In this document: positions 34,436 to 43,311 of the stretch, one piece after another
Numbering within the stretch: the stretch's first letter is position 1
Layout: each line of letters begins with the position of its first letter
Source: Streptomyces sp. WZ.A104
Lineage (GTDB): Bacteria; Actinomycetota; Actinomycetes; Streptomycetales; Streptomycetaceae
NCBI RefSeq assembly: GCF_002382885.1
Contig: NZ_NWVL01000030.1
Coordinates: 1-64,000 of the forward strand
Length of the DNA: 64,000 bases
Direction of reading: 5' to 3'
Notes under the pieces: model-generated
Databases searched by the model: none
Told to the model about the DNA's origin: nothing
Seen by the model: the letters and a program-made list of their open reading frames with translations, nothing else
Position numbers and translations under genes: made by a program

Positions 34436-35437
34436 ATGGATACCCAGCAGAATACTGCGCTCATGCGCGCCCTGGCAGAGGTTCCCGGACCTCTCCCGGC
34501 CCGTGGCGTGATCCACATCGCCATCCCGCACACCGAGCGCTTCACGGTCGTCGGCAACCACCTCGCCCAGCACACCGCCCTCAGCGCCACCGCCCTGGGC
34601 GTCGCCGTACGCATCCAGTCGCTGCCCCGAGGTACCGAGGTCGGCGTCAAGGCCCTCGCCTCCCGCTTCCCCGAAGGCGAAAAACTCATCGCCACCGCCC
34701 TGCGCGAACTGGAAGCCCACGGCTACCTTCAACGCACCGTCGTCCGCCTCCCGAACGGCCGAATCGCCACCCGCACGGTCTACTGCAACCACCCCGAAGC
34801 ACTGCTGCACCCCCGAGCGGCGCCCACGCCACAACTGCCGCCCGCCTCCCGGCAGCCCCGGACACAGGCGCAGCAGGCACAGGCACAGGCACCTGTGCCT
34901 GATCCCGCGCCGACCCCGCTGCCAGACCCTGGACCGGTGCCGGAACCCCCCACCCAGCCCGCCACCGAACCCAACACACCCACCGCACGCCTCGTACCGC
35001 CACCGACCGCACCCAAAGCCCCGCCCCGCCCCCTCCCCCGGCCCCGCGAACTCACCCCCGAACTCCGCCGGACTGCCGCCGCGCTCCTCACCGACCTACG
35101 ACGACACACGCACGAACTGACGCTCACCGAGGACGCAGTCGAACGCCTCACCCCCGCCATGGCCGCCTGGCTGGAACGCGAAGCGCACCCCGACGCCATC
35201 CGCCACGCCCTGACGACCGACCTCCCGCAACCCGTCAACCACCCGGCGCAGTTCGTCAGACACCGCCTCATCGCGCTCCTGCCACCACCCCTCCCCGGCA
35301 CTCAGGAGACCACCCCCGTACGTGCCGCCCTCGTCATCCCCATGCAGAACTGCGACGGCTGCGAACGCGGCTTCCGCGCCCGCACCCCCGGCCTCTGCCG
35401 CGCATGCAGAACCAACCACGAACAGACCGCCGCCTGA
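34436..35437 (+). CDS. Winged-helix protein with Pro-rich linker and C-terminal zinc ribbon
   Basis: A 333-residue protein. The first 125 residues look like a winged helix of the type GVAVRIQSLPRGTEVGVKAL, SRFPEGEKLIATALRELEAH and GYLQRTVVRLPNGRIATRTV. Next is a low-complexity Pro/Ala/Gln region (about 130-215), a helical domain (ELTPELRRTAAALLTDLRRH, about 220-290) and a final CDGCERG-x8-CRAC four-Cys zinc knuckle. Related proteins are frequent in Streptomyces accessory islands. It may be a DNA-binding regulator of a mobile-element type, but no integrase or att site was seen. ATG chosen for its placement after GGAAGAAGAG. Confidence 0.7.
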   Translation: MDTQQNTALMRALAEVPGPLPARGVIHIAIPHTERFTVVGNHLAQHTALSATALGVAVRIQSLPRGTEVGVKALASRFPEGEKLIATALRELEAHGYLQRTVVRLPNGRIATRTVYCNHPEALLHPRAAPTPQLPPASRQPRTQAQQAQAQAPVPDPAPTPLPDPGPVPEPPTQPATEPNTPTARLVPPPTAPKAPPRPLPRPRELTPELRRTAAALLTDLRRHTHELTLTEDAVERLTPAMAAWLEREAHPDAIRHALTTDLPQPVNHPAQFVRHRLIALLPPPLPGTQETTPVRAALVIPMQNCDGCERGFRARTPGLCRACRTNHEQTAA

Positions 35438-35499
35438 ACCCGTCGCTCGGCCGCGGGCACTACGTGGCACCCGGCACATCGCGGGCGGCAGGCGGTCCG

Positions 35500-36432
35500 T
35501 CAGTGGGCGATGCCGTCGATCAGCTCCCTGGCCCCCTGCCGCAGCAGGCTGACCGCGACGGACGTGCCCAGGGTGGCCGGGTCGAGAGCTCCGGCCCATT
35601 CGTGGGCGTTGAGGACGGTCTTGCCGTCCGGGGTGAAGACCTTGGCCCGCAGCGACAGATCGCCGTTCCGTTCCACCTGGGCGTAACCGGCGATGGGGCT
35701 GTTGCAGTGCCCCTGAAGCACGTGCAGGAACATCCGCTCGGCGGTCGTCTCGCGGTGGGCCGCCGGGTCGCCGAGCCCGCTCACGGCGTCGATGAGGTCG
35801 GTGTCAACCTCCCGGCACTGGAGGGCCAGCACTCCGGCACCGATCGGCGGGCACATTACCTCGGGCGACAGGATCTCGGTGATCACGTCGGACCGGCCGA
35901 TACGCTCCAGCCCGGACGCTGCCAGCAGCAGCGCGTCGGCCTCGCCTGCGGCAAGCTTCTCGAGGCGCCGGTTGGCGTTGCCGCGCATCGGTACGCAGAA
36001 GAGGTGGGGGTGGGATGCGGCGAGCTGGGCGGCACGGCGGACGGACGACGTCCCCATACGCGTCCCGGCGGGAAGCTCGTCGAGGCGCAGGCCGCCGGGG
36101 TGGATCAGTGCGTCACGGATGTCGTCGCGCCGGAGAAAAGCAGCGAAGACCGTACCCGCAGGCAGGGGCCTGTCCGCCGGGATGTCCTTGACGCAGTGCA
36201 CCGCCAGGTCGGCTTCCCCGGCCAGGAGAGCGGCGTCCACCTCTTTGGTGAACGCGCCCTTGCCCTCCACCGCGCTGAGGTCGCCCATCCACTTGTCGCC
36301 CGTCGTCTTGACCGGGACGACCTCCGTACGGGTGCCGGGGTGGAGTACGGCCAGCTCGGCACGGACGCGCTCCACCTGGGCGAGTGCCATGGGCGAGTCG
36401 CGGGACACAATGCGGATCAGATCAGCGGACAT
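35500..36432 (-). CDS. hemC: Hydroxymethylbilane synthase (porphobilinogen deaminase), divergent copy
   Basis: A 310-residue HemC-family protein. Key residues are conserved by alignment to the known enzyme: GTSSVRR (substrate arginines), RGNANRR (R150, R156), HCVKD with catalytic D83, and LQGHCNSP with the dipyrromethane-anchoring C243. Some usually conserved motifs are altered (PPIGAGVLALQCRE for the usual PAVGQGALGIECR), so it is probably not the housekeeping copy. It ends an operon with a methyltransferase and a HemB-like protein lacking its catalytic lysines. It could make hydroxymethylbilane or act on another pyrrole; that is inference. Confidence 0.85.
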   Translation of the reverse strand: MSADLIRIVSRDSPMALAQVERVRAELAVLHPGTRTEVVPVKTTGDKWMGDLSAVEGKGAFTKEVDAALLAGEADLAVHCVKDIPADRPLPAGTVFAAFLRRDDIRDALIHPGGLRLDELPAGTRMGTSSVRRAAQLAASHPHLFCVPMRGNANRRLEKLAAGEADALLLAASGLERIGRSDVITEILSPEVMCPPIGAGVLALQCREVDTDLIDAVSGLGDPAAHRETTAERMFLHVLQGHCNSPIAGYAQVERNGDLSLRAKVFTPDGKTVLNAHEWAGALDPATLGTSVAVSLLRQGARELIDGIAH

Positions 36433-36450
36433 GCCGTTCACGATAGTCCG

Positions 36451-37026
36451 TCAGATACGGGTTCCGACCAGAAGCCCCGACGCCCATGTCGCGAGCGTCC
36501 CAAGCAAGTTGGAGCGTTCGCTCAGACGTGCGAGAAAGTCGTCGACGCGGGTCTGGTGATCGCTGGGCCACGTGGGCTGCGGCAACAGATCGTCTACGAC
36601 GTAGAGGCCGCCCGGCTCCAGCAGTTCGAGCAGATCGTCCAGCCGGAGAAACTTTCCGGGGCGGCAGTCCACATAGGCGAGTGAGAGGGGAGGACCGGTA
36701 TAGCCGTCGAGCCAGGCGTCAGCATCTGCCGTCACGAAGGACACACGGGTGTCATGACCCAGATGCGCGGCGGCGACGGCCTGGCGCCCGGGGTCCGTCT
36801 CCATACTGGTCAGGTGGGCGTCGGGGCGCATGCCGTGGAGCAGCCAGGACGCCCCGGCGCCAACCCCCGTGCCCAGTTCGACGATATTCCCGGCGGGTTT
36901 GGACGCGGCAAGCGTCGCGAGCAGGGACCCGGTCCGGTCCTCGCAGGACATGGCGAACCCGAGACGGGTCGCGTCCGCGAGGATAGCGTCGAGGGCAGCC
37001 GGGCGGAAGTACGGGCGATCATCCAC
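36451..37026 (-). CDS. Class I SAM-dependent methyltransferase (O-methyltransferase-like)
   Basis: A 191-residue Rossmann methyltransferase. Motif I is NIVELGTGVGAGASWLLHG (about 45-63), and an acidic residue follows in SMETDPGRQAVAAAHLG. The segment SLAYVDCRPGKFLRL aligns with motif IV and VVDDLLPQPTWP follows. Its GTG start overlaps the HemB-like stop by 8 nt, so it is coupled to it, and hemC begins 18 nt further on. It is shaped like catechol/hydroxycarbonyl O-methyltransferases, but the substrate is unknown and could be a pyrrole or a small acid from this operon. Confidence 0.85.
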   Translation of the reverse strand: MDDRPYFRPAALDAILADATRLGFAMSCEDRTGSLLATLAASKPAGNIVELGTGVGAGASWLLHGMRPDAHLTSMETDPGRQAVAAAHLGHDTRVSFVTADADAWLDGYTGPPLSLAYVDCRPGKFLRLDDLLELLEPGGLYVVDDLLPQPTWPSDHQTRVDDFLARLSERSNLLGTLATWASGLLVGTRI

Positions 37027-37999
37027 GGCTCTGCTCCAGGTATGCAGCCACCTGCCCGGCGGCGAACGTCAGCACGTGGTCCGCGCCCGCACGCCGGAGC
37101 ATGGCGATGTATTCGGCCATTCCCTCGGCGCCCATCCCCCGCAGGGCAGGCCATTCACCGGAAGTGGAGTACGCGACGAGCGGCGCCTCCTGATCGGCCC
37201 GGAGTCGAACGAGGACATCGACTGCGGTCATGACCGGCTGGAGGGTGAGCGAGTCCGCCCCCTCGGCGATCCAACGCCTGGCTTGGACCACGGTGTCGCG
37301 CTGGGCACGGCCCGGTTCGAGCTGAAGGCCACGCCGGTGGCCGGCGGCCGGGTCAGTGGCCATCAACTCCTTGAAGGGGCCGTACAGCATCGTGTGGATA
37401 GCCAGGTTGGGGTTGACCCCGACATCGCGGAGCCCTCCGTCATCCAAGGCGGCACGGACGGCGCGCACCGAGCCGTCGAGCATCGCAGTGGGTGATACGA
37501 CGTCGGCTCCGGCCTCAGCGTGCTGAACTGCCATGTCGCCCATCAGCCGGTAGGTCGCGTCGAGGTCGATACCTCCGGCGGACGTACGCAACACGCATTC
37601 CCCTCCGCTCGTCCAGGAGCAACCGCACACCTCTGTGGTCACAGCCAGGTCCGGTGCGGCCGCTTTGATCGCCGACACCGCCAGGACCATGCGGTTGCCC
37701 GCAGACACGGCGGCTGACCCGGCGCTGTCGCGGTCGTGGCCCAGGACGAATACCTTGACGCCGCGAATGCCGAGATCGCCCCACCGAGCCACGGTCCGCT
37801 GGACCTCTGCAAGGGGTACCGCGCCGGGGAGGCTTCCGGCCCCGGGATGCCCGTCGGGGAGGGCAAGGAGCGGAGCGCTGAGGTCTCCGGCGGTGAGCGC
37901 GGGACGGGTGTAGAGGGCACGCACGGCAGAGCGGGCCCGCGACGGGTTGACCCCGTCCGGACCGACGGCGGGTAGAGGCCGTCCGGTGAGTGTGGTCAT
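37019..37999 (-). CDS. HemB-like protein (porphobilinogen synthase homolog) lacking both catalytic lysines
   Basis: A 326-residue homolog of 5-aminolevulinate dehydratase. The fold is recognisable: the zinc triad C125-x-C127-x7-C135 in TEVCGCSWTSGGEC, GIDLDATYRLMGDMAVQHAEAGAD, MLDGSVRAVRAALD, LYGPFK and SGEW. However, the two Schiff-base lysines are replaced: A200 stands where YSAK-x-AS..YYGPF has Lys, and Q254 where GADM-x-MVKP has Lys. The normal condensation cannot use that chemistry, so a new or non-catalytic role is likely. Start ATG with a weak ribosome site. It leads an operon with a methyltransferase and HemC; the gene order and chemistry suggest a pyrrole-type pathway. Confidence 0.85.
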   Translation of the reverse strand: MTTLTGRPLPAVGPDGVNPSRARSAVRALYTRPALTAGDLSAPLLALPDGHPGAGSLPGAVPLAEVQRTVARWGDLGIRGVKVFVLGHDRDSAGSAAVSAGNRMVLAVSAIKAAAPDLAVTTEVCGCSWTSGGECVLRTSAGGIDLDATYRLMGDMAVQHAEAGADVVSPTAMLDGSVRAVRAALDDGGLRDVGVNPNLAIHTMLYGPFKELMATDPAAGHRRGLQLEPGRAQRDTVVQARRWIAEGADSLTLQPVMTAVDVLVRLRADQEAPLVAYSTSGEWPALRGMGAEGMAEYIAMLRRAGADHVLTFAAGQVAAYLEQSRG

Positions 38000-38013
38000 G
38001 CGCTCAGTAGATA

Positions 38014-38028
38014 CCGACAGCGCGTCGG
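38014..38028. promoter_or_regulatory. Inverted repeat CCGAC-N5-GTCGG before the HemB-like gene
   Basis: A 5-bp dyad lies 15 to 29 nt upstream of the HemB-like ATG, next to an AT-rich TATTTT-like stretch on the minus strand. It could be an operator or hairpin at the operon's 5' end. Evidence is only the symmetry. Confidence 0.3.
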
Positions 38029-38124
38029 CAAAATAGGGCGTGCGGGGTCAGATCAAGGAGCGCGTCCAGCGCACGACCACTCCTCCCGAATCAGTCGGCA
38101 GCCACCCGTCGCCCCCTCCCCGCC

Positions 38125-38646
38125 TCACCCCTTGACCGCCTCCACGATCCGTTCCGCGACCTGGGCGGGCGTGAGGTGTGTGGTGTCGATGACCTCGGCC
38201 TCGGCGTGCAGCCAGGTACGGGCGGCCTCGGCGTAGGGCTCCAGATGGGCGAAGCGGAACGGGGAGGGGCCGAGGTCCGTGTCGCCCTCGATGCGGCCGC
38301 GCAGGGTGTCCTGGTCGGCGTGGAGGACGAAGTGGCGGACCGGAATGCGGTGTTCGGCGAGGCCCGCGCTGATCTCGCGCCAGTACGGCTCGACCAGCAC
38401 CGTCATGGGCATCACCAGGATGCCGCCCGTGTAGTCGAGTACGCGGCGGGCGGTCTCGACCACCAGCTGCCGCCAGGGCGGCCAGTGCTGGAAGTTGTCC
38501 GTACGGGACAGGACCGGCGTGATGTCCATGAGTGTCTCGCCGACCTTCTCGGCGTCGAACACCCGTGAATCCGGGAGCATTTGCCGCACGAGTGCGGCGG
38601 TCGTCGTCTTTCCCGCGCCGTGGGTGCCGTTGAGCCACACAATCAT
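38125..38646 (-). CDS. TmrB-like P-loop nucleotide-binding protein
   Basis: A 173-residue ATP-binding protein starting MIVWLNGTHGAGKTTTAALV, with Walker A GTHGAGKT at residues 7-14. The opening and the pattern SRVFDAEKVGETLMDI resemble TmrB, the tunicamycin-resistance ATP-binding protein, and other small kinases. IEGDTDLGPSPFRFAHLEPYAE and the C-terminal AQVAERIVEAV complete the family. It lies 125 nt upstream of the HemB-like gene on the same strand, possibly in one transcript. A kinase on a small molecule is equally possible. Confidence 0.75.
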   Translation of the reverse strand: MIVWLNGTHGAGKTTTAALVRQMLPDSRVFDAEKVGETLMDITPVLSRTDNFQHWPPWRQLVVETARRVLDYTGGILVMPMTVLVEPYWREISAGLAEHRIPVRHFVLHADQDTLRGRIEGDTDLGPSPFRFAHLEPYAEAARTWLHAEAEVIDTTHLTPAQVAERIVEAVKG

Positions 38647-38723
38647 GGGCCCAAACCTAACGGCCGGGTCTCCCGGCGGGCGAGCGGCTTCTCCGGGAGG
38701 CACAGGTACGGAGGCCGGTGGTG

Positions 38724-39137
38724 TCAGACCTTGATCACAGTGACCCGCCCGCCGCACAGCGCGGTGAGGTCCTCGGGGTCGGAGGTGAGTACGGTGACGG
38801 GGCCAGGTGCTACGAGAGCTGTGGCGCAGAGCATGGCGTCAATGGCGCACTTGTACCCATGCAGCCCGGCATCGGCGCCGACCGTGTCACGCGGCGCTCT
38901 GGGCGTCGGCCTGCTGCTCACGGGCCCGTTGCAGCTGATCGCGCCTGGCCTGGATCTCTTCCTCACCGATCGGGCCATGATCGGCCTCGACCACGGCGAT
39001 GAGCTGTTCAGGTTGTCCCACTCGATCTGGCGGGCGACAGCCGCCACGACGTAGGCGGAAAGGCCGCTACGCTGCCGAGCGGCTTCCGCGATACCGCGCG
39101 GCAGCGTGATCGAGTACTTGCCGGTGGCATCACTCAT
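38724..39137 (-). pseudogene. Decayed antitoxin-PIN toxin locus (frameshifted antitoxin, truncated PIN)
   Basis: An open frame joins two unrelated halves. It begins MSDATGKYSITLPRGIAEAA, a good antitoxin-type DNA-binding start that continues to RQIEWDNL. The DNA then encodes the expected antitoxin C-terminus (EQLIAVVEADHGPIGEEEIQ) in another frame, so one base appears lost near 39012. After that frame's stop the original frame gives GYKCAIDAMLCATALVAPGP and LTSDPEDL, the last 50 residues of a PIN-domain ribonuclease, without its N-terminal catalytic part. It is most likely a dead toxin-antitoxin remnant, though a chimeric protein of 137 residues is still encoded. Confidence 0.75.
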
Positions 39138-39138
39138 G

Positions 39139-39639
39139 CTACCTATCCTCCTGCACATCCCCCGAGGGCTGGTTCATCCACTCCGCGACCACCTCCCCGC
39201 CCTCCTCCACCCCCGTCAGGCGGAAGCCGAGCGCGGTGTACAGGCGGGCGGCGGCCTCGTTGGCCGGGGCGTAGGAGAGGCGGACCGCCGTGCGGCCGGG
39301 GCGGGCGGACAGCCAGGTCGCCAGGGTGCGTACGGCGGCCGCGCCGATGCCCCGGCCCTGGTGGGAGGCGTCGATCAGCACGCCGCCGATCCAGTACGAA
39401 CCGTCCTCGTCCCGCCCCCACATGATGTGCCCGGCCACCTCGTCACCGGCCAGGACCGCCAAGGAGTGCCAGGTGTCCTCGCGGGCCGTCAGCACCAGGT
39501 AGCGGGCCGCCAGGGCAGGGACCCAGTCGCGCTGGTCGTCGCGGGGTGCGCAGTCGGCGACCGCCCGCCAGTTGTCCCCGTCGACCTCGTGGAGGGTGAC
39601 GGGACGGCCCGCCCTGTCGGTGTGTTCGTACGTGATCAT
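39139..39639 (-). CDS. GNAT-family N-acetyltransferase
   Basis: A 166-residue acetyltransferase. Core: LAVLAGDEVAGHIMWG (strand-loop), GGVLIDASHQGRGIGAAAVRTLATWL with the acetyl-CoA pyrophosphate loop QGRGIG, and RLYTALGFRLTGVEEGGEV near the C-terminus. Substrate unknown. It ends right at the start of the decayed antitoxin locus. Confidence 0.88.
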   Translation of the reverse strand: MITYEHTDRAGRPVTLHEVDGDNWRAVADCAPRDDQRDWVPALAARYLVLTAREDTWHSLAVLAGDEVAGHIMWGRDEDGSYWIGGVLIDASHQGRGIGAAAVRTLATWLSARPGRTAVRLSYAPANEAAARLYTALGFRLTGVEEGGEVVAEWMNQPSGDVQEDR

Positions 39640-39681
39640 GCGGGGAGGGTAGGAGCGGCGGGTGGCGCCCCGCCAGGGGTT

Positions 39682-40488
39682 TTACTCCCGCCCCGACATC
39701 GCCTGGCGGAACCCCGTGTTCACCGCCAGGATTCCGCCGTCCACCCGCAGTGTCGTCCCCGTGATCCACGACGCGTCGGACGAGGCGAGGAAGGCGACGG
39801 CGGACGCGATGTCCTCGGGGGTGCCGACCCGGCCGAGGGGGTAGAGGGCGGCGGCACGCTCCAGTTCGGCGTCGCGGCCCGACCAGGCGGCCGTGCGGAT
39901 CGTGCCGGGGGCCACCAGGTTGACCCGTACGCCGCGCGGGCCCGCGTGGCCCGCCAGCGTACGGGTCAGGCTGGCCAGGCCCGCCTTGGCCGCGCTGTAC
40001 GCGTGGCCGCCGAAGTCCTGTTCGCCGTTGACCGAGCCGATGGTGACGATCGCACCCCGGCCCGAGGCCACCAGGTGCGGCAGGGCGGCGCGGGCGCAGC
40101 GGAAGGGGCCGGAGAGGGTGATGTCCAGGTCGCGGTCCCACTCCTCGTCCGGCTCGTCCTCGAAGAGACTCGCGTCCTCGCTCGCCGCGTACGCGTTGTT
40201 GACGAGGACGTCGAGGCGGCCGAAGGTCGCGGCCGCGTGGGCGACCGCCGCCTCCACCGCTGTCCGGTCCGCCACGTCGCAGGCCAAGGAGTCGGCCGTG
40301 CCGCCCGCCTCGCGTATCGCCGCCGCCGTGTCCGAGGCGCGCTCGGCGTCCAGGTCGGTGACGAGGACCGAGGCGCCTTCCGCCGCCAGGCGGTGGGCCG
40401 TTGCCGCGCCGATGCCCTGGCCGGCGGCGGTGATCAGGACGCTGTAGCCGTCGAAGCGGGCCCTTGCCCCACGCGTTGCAGGTGTCAT
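39682..40488 (-). CDS. Short-chain dehydrogenase/reductase
   Basis: A 268-residue classical SDR. Nucleotide-binding motif is VLITAAGQGIGAATA (note TAAGQGIG rather than TGxxxGIG), NNAY replaces the usual NNAG, and the active site is Ser in TIGSVN plus YSAAK (Tyr-x3-Lys). The C-terminal SDASWITGTTLRVDGG is standard. Its ATG overlaps the stop of the serine hydrolase by 4 nt, so the two genes are coupled. Substrate unknown. Confidence 0.9.
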   Translation of the reverse strand: MTPATRGARARFDGYSVLITAAGQGIGAATAHRLAAEGASVLVTDLDAERASDTAAAIREAGGTADSLACDVADRTAVEAAVAHAAATFGRLDVLVNNAYAASEDASLFEDEPDEEWDRDLDITLSGPFRCARAALPHLVASGRGAIVTIGSVNGEQDFGGHAYSAAKAGLASLTRTLAGHAGPRGVRVNLVAPGTIRTAAWSGRDAELERAAALYPLGRVGTPEDIASAVAFLASSDASWITGTTLRVDGGILAVNTGFRQAMSGRE

Positions 40489-41699
40489 AGCGCCGACCGT
40501 ACTGCCCTGACCAGTGCCTGGGCACGGGGGTCCGCGGTGACTCCCTTCTGGAGGCCGTTGGTCACATAGCCGAGCGCGATGCCGGATTCGGGGTCGGCGA
40601 AGCCCAGCGAACCGCCCCGGCCCGGGTGGCCGAAGGAGCCGGGGCCCAGCAGGGGCGCCGCCGGGCCGTGCAGCATGTAGCCCAGGCCGAAGCGGGTGTT
40701 GACCACCAGGACCCGGTCGGGGCCCGCCGACTCCTCCGTGCGGGCCAGCGTCAGGGTCGCGGGGGCGAACAGGCGGCGGTGGCCGTCGACCGGGCCGATC
40801 ATCGCGGCGTAGCAGCGGGCCAGGCCCCGGGCGGTCGCGATGCCGCCCGAGGCGGGGAGTTCGGCCGTACGGTAGGCGGCGTCGTTCTCGTCGGGGAACG
40901 GGTCGATCGCGCCGAACGCCCGCCGGGTGAGCGATTCCGGGTCGCGGTAGGCCTCGACCACCGAGCGTTTGGGGCGTACGCGCAGGGCGCCGGAGGCCGC
41001 GGTGGGGGCCGGGGGCTCCACGGAACCGATGCGGCCGATGCGGTGGGCCTCGTCGGCGGGGAGTCCGAACCAGAAGTCCAGGCCGAGCGGGCGCGCGATC
41101 TCCTCCGCGATCCAGCGGCCGATGGTGCGGCCGGTGGCGCGGCGGACCAGTTCGCCGATCAGCCAGCTGTAGGTCTGGGCGTGGTAGCCGTGGTCGGTGC
41201 CCGGCTCCCAGTACGGGCTCTGGGCCGCGACGGCCGCCGGGCCGGAGAGCCCGTCGGCGGCCTCGGCGGGGGTGAGGGTGCGGTCCAGGGCGGGCACCCC
41301 GGCCCGGTGGGCCAGGAGGTCGCGGACCAGGACGCGTTCCTTGCCGTTCGCCTTGAACTCCGGCCAGTACGTGGAGACCGGGGCGTCCAGGTCGACCTGT
41401 CCGCGCTGGTGGAGCAGGAGGGGGACGGCGGCGGCGATGCCCTTGCCCGCCGAGCGCACGATCTGGACGGTGTCGACCGCCCAGGGCTCGGTGCCGTCCA
41501 CGTCTCTCGTACCGGCCCACAGGTCCACGACCTTGCGCCCGTCCCGGTAGACGGCGACGGCCGCGCCGCGCTCCCCCCGCTGCTCGAAGTTGCGGGCGAA
41601 CGCGTCCGCGACCGCTTCGAACCCGGGTGCCACCGTGCCCCGTACGTCCACGTCCACGCCTGCTCCCGTACCCGCCGATGTGCCCGCGCCCTCGCTCAT
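40485..41699 (-). CDS. Beta-lactamase-family serine hydrolase (EstB-like)
   Basis: A 404-residue esterase/beta-lactamase-fold protein. The active-site SxxK is in QIVRSAGKGIAAAV (about 81-84), and HAQTYSWLIGEL holds a Tyr near 188. There is a C-terminal GHPGRGGSLGFADPESG stretch with the HxG-type third motif. The ATG giving MSEGAG has GGGGGG upstream, and it was chosen over one 22 codons earlier. The gene is translationally coupled to the following SDR. Such enzymes act as carboxylesterases on secondary alcohol esters. It is unrelated in sequence neighbourhood to the other serine hydrolase at 21 kb. Confidence 0.88.
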   Translation of the reverse strand: MSEGAGTSAGTGAGVDVDVRGTVAPGFEAVADAFARNFEQRGERGAAVAVYRDGRKVVDLWAGTRDVDGTEPWAVDTVQIVRSAGKGIAAAVPLLLHQRGQVDLDAPVSTYWPEFKANGKERVLVRDLLAHRAGVPALDRTLTPAEAADGLSGPAAVAAQSPYWEPGTDHGYHAQTYSWLIGELVRRATGRTIGRWIAEEIARPLGLDFWFGLPADEAHRIGRIGSVEPPAPTAASGALRVRPKRSVVEAYRDPESLTRRAFGAIDPFPDENDAAYRTAELPASGGIATARGLARCYAAMIGPVDGHRRLFAPATLTLARTEESAGPDRVLVVNTRFGLGYMLHGPAAPLLGPGSFGHPGRGGSLGFADPESGIALGYVTNGLQKGVTADPRAQALVRAVRSAL

Positions 41700-41772
41700 C
41701 CCCCCATGGTGCACGGCCGGGCGGGCACCATGGGCCCCGGGGCGTCGGCCCCTTCGGTCCGTCACGGTCTGT

Positions 41773-42548
<776 letters not shown>

Positions 42549-42552
<4 letters not shown>

Positions 42553-43310
42553 AGGGTCCATCCCAGCAGACAGACCGCGAGGGCGAGTAGGGGAAGGGCC
42601 GCCGCGTACGCCCACTGGGTGCGGGTGGCCGTGGCCTGGTCGATGACCGGCATCGTGCCCCGGTAGCCCCGGCTGACCATCGCGAGGTGGACGCGCTCGC
42701 CGCGCTCGTACGAGCGGATGAACAGGGCTCCCGCCGAGGCGGCCAGCACCCGCCACTGGCGTACCCCGCGTGCCTCGAAGCCCCGGGAGCGGCGGGCGAT
42801 CGACATGCGCCGCATCTCGTCGGTGATGACGTCCCCGTACCGGATCATGAACGAGGCGATCTGGACGAGCAGCGGGGGCAGCTTCAGGCGCTGGAGGCCG
42901 AGGAGCACGGAGCGCAGTTCGGTGGTGGCGGCCAGGATCACCGAGGCGGCGACGCCGAGGGTGGCCTTGGCGAGCACGTTCCAGGCGCCCCAGAGGCCGG
43001 GAACGCTGACCGGGACGCCGAGGATCTCGGTCTGCTCGCCGGGCACCACGAACGGCATGAGCAGCGCGAACGCGACGAACGGCACCTCGATGACGAGCCG
43101 TTTCAGCAGGAAGGCGGCGGGAATGCGGGCCAGGGCGGCGACGGCGGCCAGCAGCGCCGCGTACAGGCCGAAGGCCCACATCGCCTCGCGCGGGGTGGAG
43201 ACGACGACGAGCACGAAGCCGAAGACGGCGGCCAGCTTGCAGTGCGGGGGCAGCCGGTGGACCGCCGAGTGTCCGTGCCGGTAGAGCTTGTGGGCGTGGC
43301 CCGCTCCCAT
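42549..43310 (-). CDS. cbiQ: Nickel/cobalt ECF transporter T-component, CbiQ/NikQ-like
   Basis: A 253-residue transmembrane coupling subunit with about five helices. It contains the ARxxG/Ala-Arg-Gly-type motifs typical of T components: RRSRGFEARG (about 170-180) and MVSRGYRG (about 214-221), which contact the ATPase. Starts MGAGHAHKLYRHGHSAVHRLP. It lies 1 nt past the CbiMN stop and overlaps the CbiO gene. Together with its neighbours it forms a complete transporter. Confidence 0.92.
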
Positions 43311-43311
43311 G

